Assembly: GCA_002384315.1 (NCBI GenBank)
Contig: DGBL01000119.1
Coordinates: forward strand, 1-6,354
From: Micrococcaceae bacterium UBA4005
GTDB lineage: Bacteria > Actinomycetota > Actinomycetes > Actinomycetales > Micrococcaceae
Reading direction: 5' to 3'
Length of the DNA stretch: 6,354 nucleotides
Part shown: positions 1 through 5,414 of the stretch, piece after piece
Layout of the letters: each line of letters starts with the position of its first letter
How positions within the stretch are numbered: position 1 is the stretch's first letter
Notes under the pieces: generated by a model
Told to the model about the DNA's origin: nothing
The model's database searches: none
Seen by the model: only the letters and a program-made list of their open reading frames with translations
Made by a program: the position numbers and the translations under genes

Positions 1-184
1 GCACCGGTTCATCTTCGACTCCCGTGACGAGGCGGGCGACATGCGCCTTGAAATCCTCAACGACAAGGAAGGCGTCTGGCGTTGCCGGACTACCTTCAAC
101 TGCACAGAGGCATGCCCGCGCGGAATCCAGGTGACCCAGGCCATCGCCGAGGTCAAGCAGGCGATCCTCAGCCGAAAGGTCTAA
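1..184 (+). CDS. sdhB: Succinate dehydrogenase iron-sulfur subunit, C-terminal fragment (5' end outside window)
   Basis: Only the last 60 codons are present. The reading frame begins at base 2 and ends at TAA 182-184. The fragment contains Cys-x5-Cys-x3-Cys-Pro (fragment residues 28, 34 and 38, within CRTTFNCTEACPRG). This is the last cysteine cluster of succinate dehydrogenase/fumarate reductase iron-sulfur subunits. By comparison with E. coli SdhB, the first two cysteines bind the [3Fe-4S] centre and the third binds the [4Fe-4S] centre. In the family, SdhB passes electrons from the FAD subunit SdhA to membrane quinone in complex II. The fragment ends in the usual short basic helix. The rest of an sdhCDAB operon would be expected to the left. 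The gene converges on the - strand run, with 26 bases between the two stop codons. Confidence 0.95.
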   Translation, partial: HRFIFDSRDEAGDMRLEILNDKEGVWRCRTTFNCTEACPRGIQVTQAIAEVKQAILSRKV

Positions 185-210
185 CGGTTCCCGCGGGGAT
201 CCCGTCCGAT
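185..210. other. Short convergent intergenic gap, no clear terminator
   Basis: These 26 bases separate the sdhB stop from the stop of the 2H-phosphoesterase gene on the other strand. The only structure seen is a tiny hairpin (TCCC-GCG-GGGA) with no T-rich tail on either side, so no intrinsic terminator is called. Confidence 0.4.
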
Positions 211-831
211 TCAGGACGACGCGGTTGCCACGACCGCTCCCAGGTTGAGCTCCTCGCGCAGTTTCCAGAGGCCTGAGGCGTCATGTTCGTAGACGCCCAG
301 GGTCCGGACCGTGAAGCTCGCTGTGAAGGAGCTGAGCTTCGCTTCCGCTGAGTCCATGCTCGCTTCGCTGACGTCATGGGCGACGGTGACATGGGGATGG
401 AACGGAAAGTCGAGATCCCGTTCCAGCGGTCCGGACTGCAATTGTGAGTGCAGCTCCACGCACGTATCGAATCCTTCCTCCACGCGCAGGAACACAACCG
501 GGGAGACGGGCCGGAACGACCCCGTACTGCTCAGGGAGACGGTGAATTCGGGCTGGCTCGCCGCGACGGCCCGCGCATGATCGAGGGTAAGGTCCCACCC
601 CGGCGAGGGCGTGGTGGTGACTAGGGTGATATGCGGCGGTACCAGGGTTGCCATTGGATCACCGAAGGAAGCCCGCCAGTTTTCCAGCTCGCTCGCCAAT
701 GGTTCCGGAATGGGAATCGTGATGCCCACGCAGTGTCCAGCCGTGTCCTGCCTAGTGGCATCTCGCCCAGCAGCATCCGCCTCTGCGGCTGTGTCCCGCC
801 AGGGGTCCTGGTCCACCGTGCGCTGGCACAT
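211..831 (-). CDS. 2H phosphoesterase / 2'-5' RNA ligase superfamily protein
   Basis: The protein has two His-x-Thr motifs: HIT at residues 67-69 (PPHITL) and HVT at 147-149 (HPHVTV). They are 80 residues apart, the signature of the 2H phosphoesterase fold (LigT, cyclic phosphodiesterases, bacterial 2'-5' RNA ligase-like proteins). In the family the two histidines act on 2',3'-cyclic or 2'-5' phosphodiester bonds in RNA or nucleotides; the substrate here cannot be told. No signal peptide or membrane segment is seen, so it is probably cytoplasmic. The ATG at 831 lies 3 bases after the trpS stop, which suggests translational coupling. The first ~33 residues are polar and lack domain character. 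Recognisable sequence starts near residue 35, which is a GTG codon (829-831 less 34 codons, about base 729), so the true protein may be ~172 aa. Family assignment is firm; start and substrate are not. Confidence 0.85.
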   Translation of the reverse strand: MCQRTVDQDPWRDTAAEADAAGRDATRQDTAGHCVGITIPIPEPLASELENWRASFGDPMATLVPPHITLVTTTPSPGWDLTLDHARAVAASQPEFTVSLSSTGSFRPVSPVVFLRVEEGFDTCVELHSQLQSGPLERDLDFPFHPHVTVAHDVSEASMDSAEAKLSSFTASFTVRTLGVYEHDASGLWKLREELNLGAVVATASS

Positions 832-834
832 TCT

Positions 835-1896
<1,062 letters not shown>

Positions 1897-2742
1897 CTAG
1901 ATGCTGTAGTCGACTACCAACGGCGCGTGGTCGGAGAACCGGGTATCCCAGGATGCTGCCCGGTCCACTGTCGCGCTCACTGCCGCCGAGGCCAGGCCGG
2001 GTGTGGCCATGTGATAGTCGATACGCCACCCCGTATCATTGTCGAACGCCTGCCCGCGCCAAGACCACCAGGTGTACGGTCCATCCACGTCTCCCGCAAG
2101 AGCCCGGTGTACATCCACGTACCCGATCTCGTCGCCGAAGAACCTGTCGAAGTAAGCACGTTCCTCGGGCAGGAAGCCTGCCTTCTTGATGTTGCCCTTC
2201 CAGTTCTTAATATCCCGCGTCGTATGACCCACGTTGAGGTCCCCCACGACGAGTACATGGTCGGCGTTCTCTTGCAACTGCGGCAGCCGCGAGGTCATCA
2301 CTTCGAGGAACCGGTATTTGTCCTCTTGCCGGGGAGTATCCACCTCACCGGAATGGACATAGGCGCTAACAACGGTCAGGAGGGAACCATTGACGCGGAA
2401 GTCGGCCTCGATCCATCGGCCGGAGGTCAGGAAGTATTCGTCGCCGATATGCCCACGGACGTCGATCTGCTCCAGTCGGGAGGCGATGGCTACCCCGGAC
2501 CGGCCTTTTGCAGCGGCCTCCGCGTGCACAATCTGCCAGGACTCCCCCAGCAATTCCCGCACGATTGCGTCCGGGGCCCGGACCTCCTGCAGGCACAAAA
2601 TATCCACCTCGCGGTCAGCGAGCCACTCCGCCATTCCGCGTTTATAGGCGGCACGGATCCCATTGACGTTCACCGATGCGATCCGGAGGTGTCGAGGCGT
2701 TTGCGCGGAGGTGCTTTCGCGGGTGCCTGTTGATTCACTCAC
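1897..2742 (-). CDS. xthA: Exodeoxyribonuclease III (AP endonuclease, Xth family)
   Basis: This DNA repair enzyme of the endonuclease/exonuclease/phosphatase fold cuts at abasic sites and degrades 3' ends; metal-dependent, cytoplasmic. From the GTG at 2742 it is 281 aa. Motifs in order: ASVNVNG with Asn25, the metal-binding Glu53 in LCLQEV, Tyr128 in SAYVHSG, GDLNV with Asp168 and Asn170, WRIDYHM with Asp242, and the C-terminal SDHAPLV with Asp271-His272. All catalytic positions are intact, and this layout fits exonuclease III better than other members of the fold. The GTG is preferred because AGGG lies 6 bases upstream and it is outside the preceding gene. An in-frame TTG at 2787 would add 15 residues; it has AAGGA about 7 bases upstream but overlaps the end of the preceding gene. 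The first ~20 residues (Ser/Thr-rich) are not part of the fold. Confidence 0.93.
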   Translation of the reverse strand: MSESTGTRESTSAQTPRHLRIASVNVNGIRAAYKRGMAEWLADREVDILCLQEVRAPDAIVRELLGESWQIVHAEAAAKGRSGVAIASRLEQIDVRGHIGDEYFLTSGRWIEADFRVNGSLLTVVSAYVHSGEVDTPRQEDKYRFLEVMTSRLPQLQENADHVLVVGDLNVGHTTRDIKNWKGNIKKAGFLPEERAYFDRFFGDEIGYVDVHRALAGDVDGPYTWWSWRGQAFDNDTGWRIDYHMATPGLASAAVSATVDRAASWDTRFSDHAPLVVDYSI

Positions 2743-2779
2743 ACGACCAACCCTACCGCCAGCGGGTGGAAGTTGTGGG

Positions 2780-3349
2780 TCAGTCAACGATGGTTCCTTC
2801 GACGGTACCCTCGTCGGTCCTGCTGATCATGGACCGCGCGTTATGGGAAGTGATCTCGATGGTTTCCAGGGCGCGGTCAACCATTCCCTGATCTTTTCCG
2901 AGGTAGTCCCGCACCACGGCCACCTGGACCTGGACGATCTTGAAGCTGTGGTCGAGCTTCAGATCCCTGGCCCGGGTTGCCTCGTCAACGACGCCACGAC
3001 CCGGCAGTGCGCCGCCGGGTCCGCGGGTGAAGTTTTGCTGCGCCTCAGCGATACGGGCCCCAGCCTTGCGGGCGGCTCCGCGGACACTGAAGACCACGAA
3101 CGTGAACACCAGGAGCCAGCCCAGCGAGACGAGGACCACCAGCCAACCCACCACGTCGTTCTGATTGGCTGCGAACACCACGGCAACAAGGAACACGACC
3201 AGCATGATGGCCATGCCTGCGCTTCCAGCCCGCATGCTTATCGCACGTCCGATGGGCTTTTCGTTACGTCCGCTCTTGCCGTTCTTTCCCAATGGCTGCA
3301 TTGCTCCAGTGTCCCAAACTGCGGACGGCCGCGCCTCCTCTTCCACCAT
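2780..3349 (-). CDS. Conserved-looking membrane protein with two transmembrane helices, unknown function
   Basis: I do not recognise a named family. The 189 aa protein has a polar, basic N-terminal region (1-42) and two adjacent hydrophobic segments at about 44-61 and 66-89. These are joined by a very short loop (NQNDV) and followed by basic residues (RGAARKAGAR). This fits a helical hairpin with both ends in the cytoplasm by the positive-inside rule. The C-terminal ~100 residues are soluble and charged. They include a helix-prone stretch with alternating hydrophobics (about 133-175, FKIVQVQVAVVRDYLG onward) that could mediate oligomerisation. It is the first gene of the - strand run, 37 bases before the chosen xthA start. 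The ATG at 3349 has only a weak ribosome binding site; Met17 has GGAG too close to it, and Met39 has none. Codon use and GC content match the neighbours, so it is probably a real gene. Confidence 0.75.
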   Translation of the reverse strand: MVEEEARPSAVWDTGAMQPLGKNGKSGRNEKPIGRAISMRAGSAGMAIMLVVFLVAVVFAANQNDVVGWLVVLVSLGWLLVFTFVVFSVRGAARKAGARIAEAQQNFTRGPGGALPGRGVVDEATRARDLKLDHSFKIVQVQVAVVRDYLGKDQGMVDRALETIEITSHNARSMISRTDEGTVEGTIVD

Positions 3350-3369
3350 GGGCGAACTCGCGGGGCAAA

Positions 3370-3398
3370 ATTATCCGCAGTAACCACCCATCCATGAT
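3370..3398 (-). promoter_or_regulatory. Putative promoter for the membrane protein-xthA-trpS-2H phosphoesterase run
   Basis: On the - strand GATAAT (3375-3370) matches 5 of 6 of the -10 consensus in an otherwise GC-rich region. With 17-base spacing the -35 position is ATCATG (3398-3393), a poor match. Transcription would start near 3363 and leave a leader of about 14 bases. The -35 position falls within the inverted repeats at 3390-3406. This is inference from pattern only. Confidence 0.35.
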
Positions 3399-3406
3399 CT
3401 GGATCA
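3390..3406. promoter_or_regulatory. Two overlapping inverted repeats, possible operator
   Basis: ATCCA (3390-3394) is the exact reverse complement of TGGAT (3400-3404), with 5 bases between. TGATC (3395-3399) is the exact reverse complement of GATCA (3402-3406), with 2 bases between. The nested dyads lie between divergent genes and over the predicted -35 position of the leftward promoter. A dimeric repressor or activator could bind here. No regulator gene is in the window, and I cannot assign the motif to a known family. Confidence 0.4.
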
Positions 3407-3415
3407 CACCGAAGA

Positions 3416-3453
3416 ACCACCATGCGCACTCTCATGGTGCGCGGCACCCGCAC
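3416..3453 (+). promoter_or_regulatory. Leader with mutually exclusive hairpins upstream of the CHRD-like gene
   Basis: CACCATG (3418-3424) can pair with CATGGTG (3433-3439), a perfect 7-bp stem with an 8-base loop. GCGCAC (3424-3429) can instead pair with GTGCGC (3437-3442). GTGCG (3437-3441) can also pair with CGCAC (3449-3453), 3 bases before the ribosome binding site at 3457. The three stems share 3437-3441, so only one can form at a time. It could be an RNA switch, a protein-binding dyad in DNA, or chance in GC-rich sequence. Confidence 0.35.
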
Positions 3454-3456
3454 TAC

Positions 3457-3461
3457 GGAGG
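3457..3461 (+). promoter_or_regulatory. Strong ribosome binding site for the CHRD-like gene
   Basis: GGAGG lies 9 bases before the ATG at 3471. It is the best Shine-Dalgarno match in the window and fixes the start of this gene. Confidence 0.8.
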
Positions 3462-3470
3462 ATCAACATC

Positions 3471-4259
3471 ATGAACAAGACAATGCGTATTCTTTCAGTA
3501 CCAACCCTGGCACTCGGAGCTCTTGCGATGACTGCCGCTCCAGCACTAGCCGACCACGCTTCCGGAAGCTACTCCTCGACGCTGGGCCAGCTCAACGGCA
3601 CCACGGGATCGGGCTCCGTCACCGTTGACGTAACCGGTACCGCTGCAGCCGTTAACCTCCAGGTTTCCGGCCTCGCGGAGACCTTTATGGACGGACCCTA
3701 CCCGCACGTACAACACATTCACGGCAAGGCCGCCGGAGAATGCCCCACAGACGGTTCCAGCGATGCAAATGGCGACGGGATCGTGAGCACCACCGAGGGT
3801 GCACCCAACTATGGGGAAATCGTCACGACCCTGGGCACCAGCGGAGCTACCGGCCCGGAGGAAGGCCTCAACCTCGAACTCGCTGGAATGGGAGGCAACT
3901 ACTCGATCCAGCGCACGATCGAACTGAGCCAGGACGCCCAGGACGCCATTGCCGCAGGCACCGCCGTCGTCGTCGTCCACGGACTGGACCCAGCCACCGC
4001 CGGCGTGAGCGAGGAAGTTTTCAACTCCCCGAGCGACCTGGATCCCAACCTGCCGTTGGGCGCCACCTCGCCAGCCCTCTGCGGCCCGCTTGTGGCTTCC
4101 CAGATGGGTGCCATGCCTGTCGGCGGTGCTGACACCGGGGCTGCTCTCGAGCAGAACGGGAGCAGCGTAGCAATGCTGGCCCTGGGCGGCGGGCTTGCCC
4201 TGGCCGCCGCTGCCGGCGGAGTGTATGTAGTTCGCCGCCGCACTGCTGGCACCGCGTAA
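3471..4259 (+). CDS. Secreted CHRD-like protein with EF-hand-type loop and C-terminal membrane anchor
   Basis: This 262 aa exported protein has a Sec signal peptide (basic MNKTMR, hydrophobic core, cleavage probably after APALA at residue 27). The region from about 32 to 150 resembles the CHRD domain: a beta-rich start (SYSSTLGQLNG), a SGLAETF strand and an HVQHIHG motif at 79-85. Inside it DANGDGIVSTTE (98-109) fits the calcium-binding EF-hand loop, with Asp1, Asn3, Asp5, Gly6, Ser9 and Glu12. Cys91 and Cys204 are the only cysteines and could form a disulfide. The C-terminus is tripartite like a cell-wall sorting signal: MPVGGADTG (215-223), a hydrophobic helix (about 233-254) and RRR (255-257). 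No LPxTG is present. A class F sortase gene starts 10 bases downstream, so I infer that this protein is its substrate and is displayed on the cell surface. CHRD domains are of unknown biochemical function. The family call is moderate; the surface-protein call is firm. Confidence 0.75.
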   Translation: MNKTMRILSVPTLALGALAMTAAPALADHASGSYSSTLGQLNGTTGSGSVTVDVTGTAAAVNLQVSGLAETFMDGPYPHVQHIHGKAAGECPTDGSSDANGDGIVSTTEGAPNYGEIVTTLGTSGATGPEEGLNLELAGMGGNYSIQRTIELSQDAQDAIAAGTAVVVVHGLDPATAGVSEEVFNSPSDLDPNLPLGATSPALCGPLVASQMGAMPVGGADTGAALEQNGSSVAMLALGGGLALAAAAGGVYVVRRRTAGTA

Positions 4260-4269
4260 TCACCATCCG

Positions 4270-4962
4270 GTGAACATCACCGTGACTGGCCGCCGTCGGG
4301 GCTTGGCAGCCTCGGCGGCGGTCGCTGTCGTCCTCCTCGTAGGCTGCGCAGCCCCGCAGTCCGGCAGCGGCGCGCCACCGCCTTCCAGCCCCGGCACGTC
4401 GACACCCGTCCCCACCACGGAGGAACTGCGGACCGGCGCCCCGGGAGAGTCCGCAGCCGGATTCCCGGGCGCTTCAACGCAGCCTGCCATCGAAGCTCCG
4501 GAAGTACTGGAAGCCTCGGTGCCCACCGGCCTTGAGATTCCTTCCACGGGAACCCGGTCGGAATTACTCAGTCTCGGGCTCCGCACAAACCGGACCTTGG
4601 AGGTTCCCCCGGACGGCCCCGGTGCTCCCGCGGGCTGGTTCAATGGCTCCCCCACACCCGGTGAGCGCGGACCGGCAGTTCTGCTTGGACACGTCAACGC
4701 CACCGACGGCGGCCCTGGGGTGTTCGCCGACCTGCGTGCCCTGAAACCTGGGGACCGCATCAGGATCTCCCGCGCAGACGGAAGCACCGCACAGTTCCAG
4801 GTACAGCGCGGAGAACAGTACGGGAAGAACAGCTTTCCCACACTCGAGGTGTATGGGAACACCGATGGTTCGGAATTACGGCTGATCACCTGCGACGGAT
4901 TCGACCCTGCCACCGGGCTTTTCGAGGACAACTATGTCGTCTACGCCACGCTTGTCCCCTGA
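4270..4962 (+). CDS. Class F sortase, predicted lipoprotein
   Basis: Sortases cut a C-terminal sorting signal and transfer the protein to the cell envelope. The C-terminal ~145 residues of this 230 aa protein form a sortase domain. It has IPSTG at 90-94 opening the domain, a GWFNGSPTPGERGPAVLLGH run with catalytic His141, GVFADLRALKPGDRI at 150-164, and catalytic Cys208 in LRLITCDG. The ending DNYVVYATLV is usual for actinobacterial class F sortases. The N-terminus is basic (GRRR) with a hydrophobic core and a lipobox LVGC (Cys26), then a Pro/Ser/Thr/Gly-rich linker to about 85. It is thus likely lipid-anchored outside the membrane. No arginine follows Cys208, although sortases normally need one there. 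The GTG at 4270 lies 10 bases after the CHRD-like gene stop and has no clear ribosome binding site, so it probably relies on coupling. GTG 4282 is an alternative, equally unsupported start. Confidence 0.88.
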   Translation: MNITVTGRRRGLAASAAVAVVLLVGCAAPQSGSGAPPPSSPGTSTPVPTTEELRTGAPGESAAGFPGASTQPAIEAPEVLEASVPTGLEIPSTGTRSELLSLGLRTNRTLEVPPDGPGAPAGWFNGSPTPGERGPAVLLGHVNATDGGPGVFADLRALKPGDRIRISRADGSTAQFQVQRGEQYGKNSFPTLEVYGNTDGSELRLITCDGFDPATGLFEDNYVVYATLVP

Positions 4963-4974
4963 CGGCTCACTCGG

Positions 4975-5331
4975 TCACCAGCGGACGAGGCAGAACGGAT
5001 GCCCGGCGGGGTCGAGGAACACCCTGAAAGCCTCCGTTCCAGAGTCCATGCTGCTCGCCCCCAGGGCCACGACCTGCTGCTCGGCCAGATCGAGGTCCTT
5101 GACCCGGATGTCGAGGTGCACCTGCTGGGGAAAATCCTGCCCCGGCCACCTCGGTGGGACGTAATCCTGCACGCGTTGGAAGGCCAGGGCAGGACGGTCC
5201 GGGGCGTCTCCGATGGAGATCCAACCATCGTCGTGCTGGACCCGGACCATCCCCAGCAGGTCCTCGTAAAAGGACGCCAGCACATCCGGGTCGGGGCAAT
5301 CGAATACCGTTGCATGCCATGAACCAATCAT
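4975..5331 (-). CDS. VOC family protein (glyoxalase/bleomycin resistance-like)
   Basis: This 118 aa protein has the length of a single vicinal-oxygen-chelate unit with two beta-alpha-beta-beta-beta modules. Module 1 starts at WHATVFDCPDP (5-15) and runs through FYEDLLGM (21-28); module 2 starts at QVHLDIRVKDLDLAE (70-84) and ends at FLDPAGHPFCLVRW (105-118). The DPAGHPFCL ending is characteristic of the Glyoxalase_6-like branch. His6 and His72 occupy the usual metal-ligand positions of the two first strands. The final Glu ligand of true glyoxalase I is not evident (Leu106 sits in that strand), so lactoylglutathione lyase activity is not supported. Substrate is unknown: members include dioxygenases, resistance proteins and many of undefined role. 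It converges with the sortase gene (12 bases between stops, no terminator seen) and is probably a single-gene unit. Confidence 0.85.
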   Translation of the reverse strand: MIGSWHATVFDCPDPDVLASFYEDLLGMVRVQHDDGWISIGDAPDRPALAFQRVQDYVPPRWPGQDFPQQVHLDIRVKDLDLAEQQVVALGASSMDSGTEAFRVFLDPAGHPFCLVRW

Positions 5332-5337
5332 GGTCCC

Positions 5338-5366
5338 AGTATGCTCCGCTCATTCCGGCACGGGAA
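5338..5366 (-). promoter_or_regulatory. Possible leaderless promoter of the VOC gene
   Basis: On the - strand CATACT (5343-5338) lies 6 bases before the ATG at 5331, which would put the transcription start at or next to the start codon. The match at the -35 position, 17 bases further up (TTCCCG, 5366-5361), is weak. There is no convincing Shine-Dalgarno sequence, only GGGA placed too close to the ATG. This fits leaderless initiation, common in actinobacteria, but is inference. Confidence 0.3.
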
Positions 5367-5374
5367 GTGCCCGG
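5355..5374. repeat. Inverted repeat in the VOC upstream region
   Basis: GGCAC (5357-5361), loop GGGAA, GTGCC (5367-5371). With one bulged base the stem extends to CCGGCAC (5355-5361) against GTGCCCGG (5367-5374). It lies in the 83-base gap between the DUF5671-like gene stop and the VOC start. It has no T-tract on the - strand side, so a typical intrinsic terminator is unlikely; it could be a weak terminator or an operator over the -35 position. Confidence 0.4.
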
Positions 5375-5414
5375 GAGCAGCTGTGCCTTGTCTCAACAAC
5401 GCCCTGCCGATGGC

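Noticed and set aside
2663..3397. A 244-codon open frame on the + strand opposite the membrane protein gene
   Set aside because: The opposite strand gives two clean transmembrane helices and sits in an operon. This frame gives a low-complexity His/Asp/Glu-rich product and crosses the divergent promoter region.
3546..4252. Open frames on the - strand opposite the CHRD-like gene
   Set aside because: The + strand gene has a strong ribosome binding site, a signal peptide and an anchor. The antisense frames have none of these.
4260..4931. A 223-codon - strand frame opposite the sortase gene
   Set aside because: The + strand product carries sortase His and Cys motifs. The antisense product is Pro/Ser/Arg/Gly-rich without structure.
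4963..4974. Terminator between the convergent sortase and VOC genes
   Set aside because: Only 12 bases separate the stops, with no stem-loop or T-tract.
4941..5353. Two other - strand frames (128 codons each) over the VOC gene
   Set aside because: Their translations are Arg/Trp/Ser-rich shadows. The 118-codon frame alone shows the two VOC modules.
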